From contig NZ_JACVHC010000004.1 in the NCBI RefSeq assembly GCF_017976235.1, positions 542,699-606,698 on the forward strand: a stretch of 64,000 nt of DNA, given 5' to 3'. The DNA is from Pseudomonas anatoliensis. Lineage in GTDB: Bacteria > Pseudomonadota > Gammaproteobacteria > Pseudomonadales > Pseudomonadaceae. Positions 52,669 to 61,596 of the stretch are shown here, one piece after another; positions within the stretch are counted from its first letter, which is position 1; the number at the start of each line of letters is the position of its first letter. Both the position numbers and the translations under genes were made by a program. The notes beneath the pieces were generated by a model. The model searched no databases. It was not told where the DNA came from and saw only the letters and a list, made by a program, of their open reading frames with translations.

Positions 52669-52836
52669 CTACTCCTGTTTCACGCCAAGGCGAGTGATCG
52701 CTATGTCGTAGCGGCGCAACGCCTTTTCGGCGTCCCATTCCAGAATTTCCGCCTCACTTACCGGGTAAATGAGCGGGACGATATCGAGGATTACTTCGAT
52801 GTCGCGTTCCGAAAGTAGGCCGCCGGCTGGTTTAAA
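52669..52836 (-). other. Programmed -1 frameshift site and gpE' extension (tailocin 1)
   Basis: In gpE the codons TTT TTA AAC contain T-TTA-AAC at 52836-52830, one of the most slippery -1 heptamers known; the overlapping T-TTT-TTA also fits. After a -1 shift the frame runs about 50 codons (LLSERDIEVILDIVPLIYPV ... ) to TAG at 52671-52669, just before the tape measure start. This corresponds to P2 E/E+E'. Confidence 0.85.
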
Positions 52837-53372
52837 AAATCGTCTATGCGCACCTGCAACTGAGTCCAGTCAGGGACGGTCAACTGGGCCAGATCGGGGA
52901 TCATCAGGCCGGTGCAATGGGCGGTGATGAATTCGGCGCGTTCCTTGGCCGTTTTCAGTTTCTTCATCACTTTGGTGGCGCGCAGTACTGGCATTTCCAG
53001 GCTCAGCGAAGTGACTGTGCGGCCGGTGATGGCGAGCGGTTGCAGCAGTTGGATTTGATCGGGATCGGCGGATTTTTCCGCGTCTTCGACCTGGTCGAGA
53101 AAGTGCGACGCCGGACGGGTCGACATTTCGTGCACGTACTGAGCGATGCTCACAAAGTCCGGGCGCTTGAGCTGGTCGAGTTCCTTGACCGAGAGCCCGG
53201 TGGCCAGCAGCGCCAGTTCGAAGAACTGATCGTCTTCGTCATCGCCGGCACGTTCCAGCGCGTCTTTCTGCGCGGCGTAGAACAGCGGCTTGAGCTGGAT
53301 CGTCTCGATCTGCGAGCCGTCGTCACCGGTAATCGGCGACAACAGGTCATGCTTGGGTGGCATCCACGACAT
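52791..53372 (-). CDS. Tail assembly chaperone gpE-like of tailocin 1, unshifted form
   Basis: A 193-residue protein (MSWMPPKHDLLSPITGDDGS; later PLAITGRTVTSLSLEMPVLR) corresponding to R-pyocin PA0624 and P2 gpE. It is longer than P2 gpE (91), mostly at the N-terminus. AAGGA supports the start at 53372. It contains the slippery site 12 codons before its stop. Confidence 0.83.
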   Translation of the reverse strand: MSWMPPKHDLLSPITGDDGSQIETIQLKPLFYAAQKDALERAGDDEDDQFFELALLATGLSVKELDQLKRPDFVSIAQYVHEMSTRPASHFLDQVEDAEKSADPDQIQLLQPLAITGRTVTSLSLEMPVLRATKVMKKLKTAKERAEFITAHCTGLMIPDLAQLTVPDWTQLQVRIDDFLNQPAAYFRNATSK

Positions 53373-53415
53373 GAATGAATTCCTTGGTGATTCTTGGGGG
53401 GTGTAACCATTCCCT

Positions 53416-53504
53416 TGTAGGAGTGAGCCTGCTCGCGATAGCGGTGTTTCAGTCACATCGATATTGCATGTGCTGGCCTCATCGCGAGCAGGCTCACTCC
53501 TACA
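53416..53504. repeat. REP-type inverted pair (TGTAGGAGTGAGCC family) inside tailocin 1
   Basis: Same family as 48501; located between tube and gpE genes. Confidence 0.9.
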
Positions 53505-53528
53505 GGTTTTTGCGGTATCGGGAGGGGG

Positions 53529-54035
53529 TTACGGCATCAACACCGCACGCCGCGCATCACCGAGGATGTCGACGCCGTTGAGCACAAACTTCTGCGTGCG
53601 CACGTCGATGTCGATCACCGGTACGCCGTTTTCCAGACGGTTGTAGGTGCGGCAGGACAACTCCAGGTTGGTCTTGGGTTTTTCGCCCATTTTCACCGCA
53701 GTTTCCTCAAGGGATTTCAGCTTGCCGCCGACGGTGTGGTAGGTGAACCAGGTGTTGCCATCCTGATCCTGACCGGCTTCACGCACGTTCAGCAGAATGT
53801 CGTCGCCAAGGTTCACACCCAGCGCCAGCATCACCTCTGTACCCATGCCTTGCAGGGTCAGCTTGGCGTTGAGGGCTTTGCCACCCTTGACCATTTCTTC
53901 AACAATGAAGCGGCCGCCGCGCATTTCTTCCACGTCGAATTCGATCTTCGGCGGAGTAAATTCTTCCACGGTCGCCGACAGCGGGAGGCCTTGCAGAGTG
54001 GCCGCGATGGCCTGGCGATTACGGTTGGTAAACAT
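53529..54035 (-). CDS. Tail tube protein FII-like of tailocin 1
   Basis: A 168-residue P2 FII tube protein (MFTNRNRQAIAATLQGLPLS; ELSCRTYNRLENGVPVIDID). Starts at the last base of the sheath stop. Confidence 0.93.
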   Translation of the reverse strand: MFTNRNRQAIAATLQGLPLSATVEEFTPPKIEFDVEEMRGGRFIVEEMVKGGKALNAKLTLQGMGTEVMLALGVNLGDDILLNVREAGQDQDGNTWFTYHTVGGKLKSLEETAVKMGEKPKTNLELSCRTYNRLENGVPVIDIDVRTQKFVLNGVDILGDARRAVLMP

Positions 54036-55201
54036 TAGAGAACGTCCTCCAGGAACTGCTCGATGATTTCATCGCGGGCGTTGAGTTGATAAACCATGTG
54101 TTCGTTCGGCGCGTAGCGGCCGTAGTCGATGACCACGTACCAGGTGCCGTTCTTGTACTTCTCGACGCTGTTGAGTTCCGGGTGCAGATACACGCTGCCG
54201 CCTGGAATGGTTTCGTCGGCGACCAGGGTTTGCAGCCAGTCGTTGATGCGCTTGACCTCTTGATCCATGAAGGACTTGGTCAGGTTCTTGGCCATGGCTT
54301 TCTGGCCAGCCTTCACCAACTTGCGGCTGATTGCATCTTCAAGCCCGACGTAGCTGATGAACTTGCCGGTGATCGAACGGTTACCCAGCAGCGAGAAGCC
54401 GCCGAGCACGGTGCGGGCGTAGTAGCTGACGCCGTAGCGGTTGAGCAGATCGCCTTCGGTGGAGGTGTCGAGGATGTTGTATTCGACGACTCGCGAGACG
54501 TCTTCGGCGTAGGTCACCTGGTTGCCCGGGCTCTCCCACTGCTTGACCTTGGCCAGCGCGGCGATCGCCAGGCTGGAAGGCGACAGGAAGACGTTTTTCT
54601 TCGCCGCTTTGGAGTAAACGGCGGGCATGTTGTGCACCACCAGGCAACGGTCGAAACCGAGGTCGGCGCCGCCGAGTTCCTGGCTGTACAGAACCTGGTC
54701 AGCGACCGAAGCGTCTTTGCCGTCCAGCACCACACGGGCCTTGATGCGCTTGCCGAACGAGGCGAACTCGCTGGCCACCGCTTTGGTGCCGGTGAAGCCC
54801 GGCGCGCCGATGATGGTCAGGTCTTCCGGGACACTGCCCAGCGCCGCCAGACCGAGCTTGCGGCCGGTCGCCGGCTCGACGCCGCCGATCACTGCGTTAA
54901 CGGTATCGGCCGGGGTCGCACCCGCTTCGACGATCACGACATACACCGGCACCTTGACCACTTTGAGGATCTGGTAGACCGCGTGATACAGCGTGCCCTC
55001 TTCCGAACCGGTCGGATCAAGCAGTGCATGGGTGGTGAAGCTGTTGATGCGGAACGGTGCGTTACGCGGAATCAGCGGATCAGCCTTCGGCGCGGTGCCG
55101 ACTAGACCGATGACGTTGTCACCCAGGCCACCCATGGCCTCGGGGGATTCAGTGGCATTGACGGTAATGCCGTTGTGCTCGAAGTTCAGAACCTCAGCCA
55201 T
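54035..55201 (-). CDS. Tail sheath protein FI-like of tailocin 1
   Basis: A 388-residue P2 FI/R-pyocin sheath (FEHNGITVNATESPEAMGGL; RTVLGGFSLLGNRSITGKFI). Its short form and motifs differ from the Mu-type sheath in tailocin 2. Confidence 0.95.
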   Translation of the reverse strand: MAEVLNFEHNGITVNATESPEAMGGLGDNVIGLVGTAPKADPLIPRNAPFRINSFTTHALLDPTGSEEGTLYHAVYQILKVVKVPVYVVIVEAGATPADTVNAVIGGVEPATGRKLGLAALGSVPEDLTIIGAPGFTGTKAVASEFASFGKRIKARVVLDGKDASVADQVLYSQELGGADLGFDRCLVVHNMPAVYSKAAKKNVFLSPSSLAIAALAKVKQWESPGNQVTYAEDVSRVVEYNILDTSTEGDLLNRYGVSYYARTVLGGFSLLGNRSITGKFISYVGLEDAISRKLVKAGQKAMAKNLTKSFMDQEVKRINDWLQTLVADETIPGGSVYLHPELNSVEKYKNGTWYVVIDYGRYAPNEHMVYQLNARDEIIEQFLEDVL

Positions 55202-55203
55202 GT

Positions 55204-55389
55204 TTAGTCAGCCTTCTTGGCAGCGGCCTTTTTGGCCTGAGTGGAGGGTGTTTTCAGTTCAAGTCGACCAGCGATGTGCAACGCACTCGCCTCGACGTCG
55301 AGCAGATCAAGGTCTTGACCGACGCTCGACCAGTGCCCACCGCCGGTGGGGAATGGGACGAGCACGGTGTAGGTTTGGCGGGTTGCCAT
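55204..55389 (-). CDS. Small protein upstream of sheath, tailocin 1
   Basis: A 61-residue protein (MATRQTYTVLVPFPTGGGHW) with a Lys/Ala-rich tail. Position before the sheath mirrors that of the DUF2635 protein in tailocin 2. Function unknown. Confidence 0.65.
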   Translation of the reverse strand: MATRQTYTVLVPFPTGGGHWSSVGQDLDLLDVEASALHIAGRLELKTPSTQAKKAAAKKAD

Positions 55390-55412
55390 TTTTTCGTTTC
55401 TCCATAAACGTG

Positions 55413-55492
55413 AAAGCCCCTCGGGGAGGGGCTTTGGCGGGTGTTGGTTTTTTTTTGGCGGATAAGAAAACGCCCCGGGGTTCGGGGCGTTT
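55413..55492 (-). terminator. Tandem hairpins between fibre chaperone and sheath block
   Basis: AAAGCCCC / GGGGCTTT (55413-55435) and AAACGCCCC / GGGGCGTTT (55468-55492, followed leftward by TTTTC). The second overlaps the stop of the chaperone gene. They divide the fibre part from the sheath/tube part of the operon. Confidence 0.65.
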
Positions 55493-56039
55493 ATGGATGC
55501 GCGGAGACCGGCGTGTCCGTGGAAGAATCGGGCCAGCCGTCCACGAGCATTTGGTCTGTGTAAGTACCGGACTCAAATGCACTCAACAGGTCCAGCTCTC
55601 TGTCAAAACAGGCTTGGACGTGAGCCCGGACAGATCTGGCAATGTTCAGAATTTGCGCTGCGTCGAGCTGGACAAACCCATCCAGCGTTTTAAAGTTGCA
55701 TCGGTACTCCGGGTCGAGAATCGCTGACAGTCCGGTACTGGCAATAAGTGCCTGACTGTCGCGAGTTGTTTCTATATTCAATCCCTCTACAGCGATACCG
55801 TGTGTTTCATGCAAGAACCGCGTTTGCGCGAACAGTTCGGGGTAATTCGGCTCCGCTATTGCGAAGGGTACTTTTACGACCTGTCCATCTAACAGCCTCC
55901 ACTCACCCGTTTGATCGGTTCTGGTGGCGAGAAAAACTTCATCGCTCAGTTCGACCGCTTGTTCAGGAATGACTGAGTGAAGGGCCGAGTCATAACGTCC
56001 GGTCAACTCACCGGTTTCACTAAATGTTGCGAACTTCAT
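55491..56039 (-). CDS. Tail fibre assembly protein of tailocin 1
   Basis: A 182-residue protein (MKFATFSETGELTGRYDSAL; SDEVFLATRTDQTGEWRLLD) with the DUF4376-like C-terminal helical region of fibre assembly proteins. Located right after the fibre gene, as in R2 pyocin (PA0621). Start at 56039. Confidence 0.8.
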   Translation of the reverse strand: MKFATFSETGELTGRYDSALHSVIPEQAVELSDEVFLATRTDQTGEWRLLDGQVVKVPFAIAEPNYPELFAQTRFLHETHGIAVEGLNIETTRDSQALIASTGLSAILDPEYRCNFKTLDGFVQLDAAQILNIARSVRAHVQACFDRELDLLSAFESGTYTDQMLVDGWPDSSTDTPVSAHP

Positions 56040-56065
56040 AGCTAACCCTCGACTGGTTCTCTGCC

Positions 56066-57970
56066 TCAACGGCCGATAGCCAGAAAATAAAATTGTGCCG
56101 GGGTGGGGCCAATGTTGCGAATGGTCACGTTTGCCTTACTCTGAGCTCGAACCTGACCGATATAGGTCGAGCTCGTCGGCGCATCCACTGCAGCATTGGG
56201 ATAAGTCGTAAACACTGCTGGCACAAACAACGGGAACGCTACCGGAAAGGCCTGGAGGTAATTTGCGCCGGATGCGATTGCGTTCGTCATACCCCACTGA
56301 ATGATCAAACCTCCGAGCCACGTCGGAAATACAACGTAGCTACTGCCCAAGTTCTCAGAAATGCCAATTGAAAATCCCCAACGCATTTTTTTGGGAGTGA
56401 CTACGGCTTTGTCATCAGTGCCCGCGTCTGCCTGGGCTTGGGTGGCGATTTTTGCTGTGCCCTGATTCAGTTCAGTCGCTTGCTGCGCCATTACAGCCAA
56501 CGCAGCCAGGTCGATGTTTCCCTGATTGACAGACGCGTTCCAGGCTTTGATGCACCAAACGACAGCAATGTTGCGTGGACGTGTTTCAGAAGAGGTACGC
56601 GCTACCTTGGAGGCATCAAACGTAACGGCGTGATAAGCGTTTTTTTGGCTAACGGGATTCGGCGCAGTGTTCAGATTACTTTTTTCAAACGCACCACTTG
56701 CCGACGTGATGTCAAGATAGCCGTCAAAGACACCGGTTATATTTTGCAAAGTGTCAACTTGGTAACTGCCGACCGCGCGGTTACTGTCGACACCCCGCCC
56801 ATGATCCCAACCGCGCAAAAACTCCCCACGCGCCTCAGGCAAGCGGAAATTCCCAACACCCTCATCACCCTTATTGAACTTGCCGCCCAGAAAGGCGCTC
56901 AAGTCCGGGTAGGTAGCGCTGCTCTTGACGCTGTTATCCAGTTCCAGAAACCCCGGCGGCGGAGCATCTACCGGGAACGCGACAATCGAGCCCACCGGCA
57001 ATGCCGATGCCTTGGCAATCAGCGCTTCAACTTCAGCCTTGGTGTACGAATCCTTAATACCGAACCCGGCCAGCGTTTCGGGATTGGCACCAGCCGTCGC
57101 CCGGCCGTATTCGTCAACGGTCAGACTCTTGTAAGTACCGGCAGCAATCCCGGTGCGCCCTGCCAGCATCTTGAATGTCAGTGCAGTAGTGCCCAAGGTG
57201 ATCGGCGCATTGGTAGTCAGGTGCCAGAGCGAATCACCGTTCGCCGTGCCCTCCTCCACCATCACCGTCAGGCCCGGCGTGACTTTGGCACTGGTGCTGG
57301 CATCGTTCGCTCGAACCCAGTCACCGTTGGCAGCAATCCATAGGCCGTTGTCCTTGGCCAAAGTCTGGTTCGCCAGCAACACGCGATCACCGGCAATTAC
57401 CGCCACACCGTCAATCTGCTGCGCGCCTTTCATCACCACGTTGCCAGTTGCAGCGATGCGCACCGATTGCTTGCCATCAAGTTTGCCGAGTTCTTCGGCC
57501 AGATAACTCATGACCCACGCACGCGTAGCCTTCACCACCGTGTCATCAATCAACAATGTCACCAGCGACGCGTTACTGGTCTCGAAAATCGAGCGGATGT
57601 AGAACTCTTTACCCGACCCCGAGTCGGCCAGAATCGGCTTGAACGACTCCGGATATTTGACGATGGCGTAGAGAACGCCAGTGTCCGTCCACAGCCCCGC
57701 TTCCCGCACATACCAACCGCCAACATCCGGCGGAATGGTCACTTCGGCGAGCAGCCAGCTAGGATTTTTCTCGTCCTGGAACAGCGCATTGAGCGGCCCG
57801 CGCCAGACTTCGCGTTTGAGCGCGGTGGCGGTTGCGGCCGGGTTGTAGACCCCGCCCTCGCCGCCGTCACCGACGGAAATCTGCGTCAACTTGATCGGCA
57901 CGCCCGCAGCTTTACAAGCCGTTTCGTAGGCAATCCCTGCGTTGGTGAGCAGGGTGTAATAGTCAGCCAT
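56066..57970 (-). CDS. Tail fibre of tailocin 1 (gpH-like), with two successive tip domains
   Basis: A 634-residue fibre. Residues 1-155 are the P2 gpH-type attachment domain (LLTNAGIAYETACKAAG; IPPDVGGWYVREAGLW). A shaft follows, then a collar-type tip (FPVDAPPPGFLELDNS ... FRLPEARGEFLRGWDHGRG ... ETRPRNIAVVW). From residue 504 a further domain (GTAKIATQAQADAG, TPKKMRWGF, GGLIIQWG) is added; the same domain ends cassette C of tailocin 2. It decides target range. Confidence 0.92.
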   Translation of the reverse strand: MADYYTLLTNAGIAYETACKAAGVPIKLTQISVGDGGEGGVYNPAATATALKREVWRGPLNALFQDEKNPSWLLAEVTIPPDVGGWYVREAGLWTDTGVLYAIVKYPESFKPILADSGSGKEFYIRSIFETSNASLVTLLIDDTVVKATRAWVMSYLAEELGKLDGKQSVRIAATGNVVMKGAQQIDGVAVIAGDRVLLANQTLAKDNGLWIAANGDWVRANDASTSAKVTPGLTVMVEEGTANGDSLWHLTTNAPITLGTTALTFKMLAGRTGIAAGTYKSLTVDEYGRATAGANPETLAGFGIKDSYTKAEVEALIAKASALPVGSIVAFPVDAPPPGFLELDNSVKSSATYPDLSAFLGGKFNKGDEGVGNFRLPEARGEFLRGWDHGRGVDSNRAVGSYQVDTLQNITGVFDGYLDITSASGAFEKSNLNTAPNPVSQKNAYHAVTFDASKVARTSSETRPRNIAVVWCIKAWNASVNQGNIDLAALAVMAQQATELNQGTAKIATQAQADAGTDDKAVVTPKKMRWGFSIGISENLGSSYVVFPTWLGGLIIQWGMTNAIASGANYLQAFPVAFPLFVPAVFTTYPNAAVDAPTSSTYIGQVRAQSKANVTIRNIGPTPAQFYFLAIGR

Positions 57971-58606
57971 TCAGGCCCCCTGAGGATAAATAGTGGATGT
58001 TTCGACGGTGTACATGCCGGCAGCCATGAACGCCTCTCCCGAGGTTTCGAGCCCTTCGATGAACACCGGATAAACCGTGGTCAGTTCGCCGCAGAAGGTC
58101 GCGGCGCCGATGTAATGGCTGCCGAATGCGCTCAACCCGACCGACACCGACAGAATGTCCCGTTCGCTCTTGGCATCCGCCAGACGGCGGTCGAGACGAG
58201 CGTCGATTGCTACGCTGTAGGGTTGGTCGCTGAAGGCGCGCACGGAAAAACTGTACGGCGCGCCGGGCGGTGTCTGTTCGTACCAGGCGCGAATTTCCGG
58301 GCGCAGTTGCAAACCCTTGGCGGCGTTCTCCAGCGCTTTGCGTGTGCCGGCCTGGCGCGCGGTGGGCCAGGCGAGTTCGACGGTCAGGCGCTTTTCCGCT
58401 TCCGGTGCAGTCGTGCTCCATTCAGCGACGCCACGATCGGCTGCCAGATACGGCAGAAACGCGACAGGCGTTTCGCTCGGATTCATCAATTCGGGAAACG
58501 GCGGCGCGATGCGATCAAGCAGTGCGCCAAAGCCCAGATCCAGCCCTCGCTCCAGTGCCGAACTGTTCGCCGGCAGCAACGTCGGGCGCTGAGTTTGATC
58601 GCTCAT
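57971..58606 (-). CDS. Baseplate protein gpI of tailocin 1
   Basis: A 211-residue P2 gpI/tail protein I (LLPANSSALERGLDLGFGAL; PFLPYLAADRGVAEWS-like region). Joins fibre to baseplate. Confidence 0.93.
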   Translation of the reverse strand: MSDQTQRPTLLPANSSALERGLDLGFGALLDRIAPPFPELMNPSETPVAFLPYLAADRGVAEWSTTAPEAEKRLTVELAWPTARQAGTRKALENAAKGLQLRPEIRAWYEQTPPGAPYSFSVRAFSDQPYSVAIDARLDRRLADAKSERDILSVSVGLSAFGSHYIGAATFCGELTTVYPVFIEGLETSGEAFMAAGMYTVETSTIYPQGA

Positions 58607-59598
58607 ATGGTCAGCACCTCGACTTCGACCGCCGTGCAGTACGGCGCTTCAAACGCACTGGTGATGATCGAATCCACCGGCTCAAGAATTTGCAGTTGCA
58701 CGGCGCCGGCACTGTGCAACGTGTAGTCGATCCAGCTCGGATCGACCCGCCCTTCAAGGCGATGACAACTGTCGGCGTAGGCCTGCAATTGTTGTTGCGC
58801 AGCGACTTGGGTCAGGCCCGAATCGGGGCCAGAGTTGATCTTGGCGACGACACGGATTTTGTAGCGCTGAATGTCGGCAGCCTTGACCGTGACCCGATCT
58901 GTTTCCGGGCGAACATCGGGCCGGGCAAAGTGTTGGCGAACGCCATCGAGCAATGCCTCGGAAGGCGTGCCGTCACCATCGCGGGAAAGCACAGTGACCT
59001 GCACTTCGCCGGGCGCTGTGCGGCGGCCGTTGCCATCCTTGACCTGCGCGGCGAGGCCGTCGGGGTTGAAGGTGTAAGTGACGTTCACCACGCCGGCATC
59101 GGACGACTCGACTTTCACCGTCGGCCGCTCGCCGAGCGTGAACACCTCACGGCGATACTGCATCCGCGAACCCGCCGCCGGGGCATGGGGCGCGAGGTAA
59201 TAACGCAGCCGCGCATCGTCGTCGCTTTCATAAATCGCCGGCACCGCCGGGAAAGCTGCCGGATCGCCCGGATCGAGCAACTGCCGCTCCAGGCCCATGT
59301 CGGCCAGCCGTGCATCGAGATTGCTGCCGGTCGCCCACCACGCCAGCATCTGCTTGATGCGGGCGTTGTATTTGCGTTCGTGGGTTTGCAGCCGGACGCA
59401 AAACGCTTCCAGCGCAAGCGTCAGCAGTTCGCTTTCGTTTTCCAGGCTGCTCTTGAGTTTCGCTGCGCTGTCCGGTGCTCGGGCGCCGACGTATTCGACG
59501 ACGAAGGTCTTGAACTCGGCGAGCAAATCTTCGAAGGCTTCGACGGTGATCAGCGAAGGTTCGGCCAATTGGTTCTGGCCGGGGATCAACATGCTCAT
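58603..59598 (-). CDS. Baseplate assembly protein gpJ of tailocin 1
   Basis: A 331-residue P2 gpJ baseplate wedge protein (LAEPSLITVEAFEDLLAEFK; GSNLDARLADMGLERQLLDP). Overlaps gpI by 4 bp and gpW by 4 bp. Confidence 0.94.
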   Translation of the reverse strand: MSMLIPGQNQLAEPSLITVEAFEDLLAEFKTFVVEYVGARAPDSAAKLKSSLENESELLTLALEAFCVRLQTHERKYNARIKQMLAWWATGSNLDARLADMGLERQLLDPGDPAAFPAVPAIYESDDDARLRYYLAPHAPAAGSRMQYRREVFTLGERPTVKVESSDAGVVNVTYTFNPDGLAAQVKDGNGRRTAPGEVQVTVLSRDGDGTPSEALLDGVRQHFARPDVRPETDRVTVKAADIQRYKIRVVAKINSGPDSGLTQVAAQQQLQAYADSCHRLEGRVDPSWIDYTLHSAGAVQLQILEPVDSIITSAFEAPYCTAVEVEVLTI

Positions 59599-59927
59599 GT
59601 CACTACCTCGAAAGTCTGTTGACGGTTTTTCCAGGTGCCGGCGAAACGCAGCAACAGACCGGCGCCCTGACGGCTGGCGACAATCACTTGCGGCTGAAAA
59701 TCATCGATGCCGTTTTGCTTGTTGTAGAACGCCTGCGCCGCGTGGCTCTGGGCCAGAAGCAGGACGTCGTCACCGAGGTTCTGCCCCAGCAGCGTGGGGA
59801 TCAGCGAGCCATAGAGGGGCCTTTTTTGCCGAGTGCCCAGCGGCGTGGTCAGGGCCCGGGTCGCGCGCTGCACAAACTGCAGCCAGTCGTCGACCGTGGC
59901 CCCGCTGTCTCTATCGATTCCGATCAT
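59595..59927 (-). CDS. Baseplate protein gpW of tailocin 1
   Basis: A 110-residue gpW/gp25-like wedge protein (MIGIDRDSGATVDDWLQFVQ, TPLGTRQKRPLYGSLIP), a small lysozyme-like fold without catalytic role. Confidence 0.94.
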   Translation of the reverse strand: MIGIDRDSGATVDDWLQFVQRATRALTTPLGTRQKRPLYGSLIPTLLGQNLGDDVLLLAQSHAAQAFYNKQNGIDDFQPQVIVASRQGAGLLLRFAGTWKNRQQTFEVVT

Positions 59928-59941
59928 GGGAGGCTCTCGAA

Positions 59942-60550
59942 TCAGGGGCTGATAACGCGGCCCTGGTGATCCACCAATGGGCCGCTGAAGTGAACGCCCG
60001 AAGCGTCAATGGTCAGGCCGACTGCGCCCTGTTGCAGGTTGATCACCTGCGGGGTCAGCGTCAGTCGCGCCGGGCCGATGCTCAGTTCAAGCGATTCGCG
60101 AGACCCGTTGAAAGCCGCCGGGCCGTTAAGCCAATTCAGCGTGTGCGTGGCGTCGTCGTAAGCGCTTTCGCTGCCGTCCTGATGCACGCGGCGCGTCAGC
60201 GTCGGTATGGTCGAGGTGGGCGGAAAACGATCACTGTTCAAGCCGAACAAAGCCACGCTCTGTGCGCCGCTTTCACCGCTGCCGTAATTGAACAGCAGGC
60301 ACTGCTCACCCACCGTCGGTATCCGCGATTCGCTTTGAGCGCCAGCGCTGGGGTTGAAGAACTTGATCGATGGCGTAAGCAATCCACCGTGGCTGACCTT
60401 GCAGGTGTTGCTCGCGGCGTCGACTTCCTGACAGACGCCGATGCGGCAGAAACTTTCGGCACGTCGGTGCAGGTCTTCGATCTCCGCTTCCATCTCGGCC
60501 AGCCGTTCGATGATCGGGCCCAGCTGCATGCGCAGTAATGCGTCAAACAT
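59942..60550 (-). CDS. Baseplate spike protein gpV of tailocin 1
   Basis: A 202-residue P2 gpV-type spike: helical N-terminus (IIERLAEMEAEIEDLHRRAE), OB domain (RIPTVGEQCLLFNYGSGESG) and beta-helical tip. Pierces the target outer membrane. Confidence 0.92.
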   Translation of the reverse strand: MFDALLRMQLGPIIERLAEMEAEIEDLHRRAESFCRIGVCQEVDAASNTCKVSHGGLLTPSIKFFNPSAGAQSESRIPTVGEQCLLFNYGSGESGAQSVALFGLNSDRFPPTSTIPTLTRRVHQDGSESAYDDATHTLNWLNGPAAFNGSRESLELSIGPARLTLTPQVINLQQGAVGLTIDASGVHFSGPLVDHQGRVISP

Positions 60551-60553
60551 CGG

Positions 60554-61075
60554 TCAGGCCTCCAGCGTGGTGTATTGGTCGGGGTCGTCGATGTTGCTGA
60601 CTTCCCAGGTGCGGGCGAATTTCGGGATGCCGAGCGGGTCGTCGAGCAAGGTCGGACCGAGGTAAAGAGTCTGGTTGAATGACAACGTCCAGGCTTTGTA
60701 TGGCTGCTCTGTGCGGATGAGCAATGACGGCAAGCCATCGATGTTCATCGGCAGATCGCATTGATCGCCGGGCAGGCTCCAGCGGTTGTCGGTGATCAGG
60801 TTTTTCAACACGGCAATCAGATCGCAGGCTGCAAAAGCACTCGCGGAAAGCGCCGGGATGACTTGCAGTGACAACGTCAACACATGGGCAATACGCCCGT
60901 TGGCTGCGCGCTCTCCCGGTGCATTACGTTCGATGTCGATCAGTACCCAGGCTTGTTCGCCGGGTGCAGTGAAATCGTCGTGATTGCCGACATTGATATT
61001 GAGCGCGGCGGTGTTGCGCAGCGTCGTCGCGATGGCTGTAAACAATTGCGACGGCTGCTGGATCGGTGTGGGCAT
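60554..61075 (-). CDS. R-pyocin PA0615-like protein
   Basis: A 173-residue protein (MPTPIQQPSQLFTAIATTLR) that stands where PA0615 stands in R2 pyocin, between holin and gpV. AGGAGG lies 6 bp before the ATG. Possibly a tail terminator/assembly factor; role not proven. Confidence 0.75.
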   Translation of the reverse strand: MPTPIQQPSQLFTAIATTLRNTAALNINVGNHDDFTAPGEQAWVLIDIERNAPGERAANGRIAHVLTLSLQVIPALSASAFAACDLIAVLKNLITDNRWSLPGDQCDLPMNIDGLPSLLIRTEQPYKAWTLSFNQTLYLGPTLLDDPLGIPKFARTWEVSNIDDPDQYTTLEA

Positions 61076-61146
61076 GCATGACCTCCTTTTCAATCGTCCA
61101 CGCGCAGCCCTGCCGCCAAAATGGCGGCACGGAGAAGCAGTCAGGG

Positions 61147-61485
61147 TTAAGGCTGGTCGCGCGGCGGAACTTCGCAGACGCCGATGCGCTTGGCGGCCCA
61201 GCGCTCGTATAGACCGATGGCCACGTCGGCGCCGGCCATGGCGGTCAGGCAACCGAACGCGCCGGCGGCCCAGATCGACAACCCTGCGGCATACAGCAGC
61301 ATGATCGCCGACACGCCGCAGATCATGCAGGCGCCGGAGCGCAGGGCCAGGCGCCGCAGCAGTGACCAGCCACGGGCGCCCTCTTTGTCGGCGCGCCACA
61401 TTTCGCCGGACACCCCGCCCACTACGGCAAGGAGGATGACCAGCCAGATCGGCATTTCCGCCAACGCTTGTTGCTCGCTTGTCAT
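61147..61485 (-). CDS. Tailocin holin
   Basis: A 112-residue holin with three hydrophobic segments (IWLVILLAVVGGVSG; ACMICGVSAIMLLYAAGL; AAGAFGCLTAMAGADVAIG). It matches the pyocin R2 holin in size and position (PA0614). AGGAGG supports the start at 61485. It opens the membrane for the GH19 endolysin encoded 29 kb downstream. Confidence 0.9.
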   Translation of the reverse strand: MTSEQQALAEMPIWLVILLAVVGGVSGEMWRADKEGARGWSLLRRLALRSGACMICGVSAIMLLYAAGLSIWAAGAFGCLTAMAGADVAIGLYERWAAKRIGVCEVPPRDQP

Positions 61486-61596
61486 GTCACGCCTCCTGAG
61501 GGTGATTGATGAAAGAAAGGGGCGTGAGCAGGCAACACCCGATCGGTGGCGCTTTTCACGCTTGAAGTAAACACAGCAGCTTTCTGGCTATAGCCG

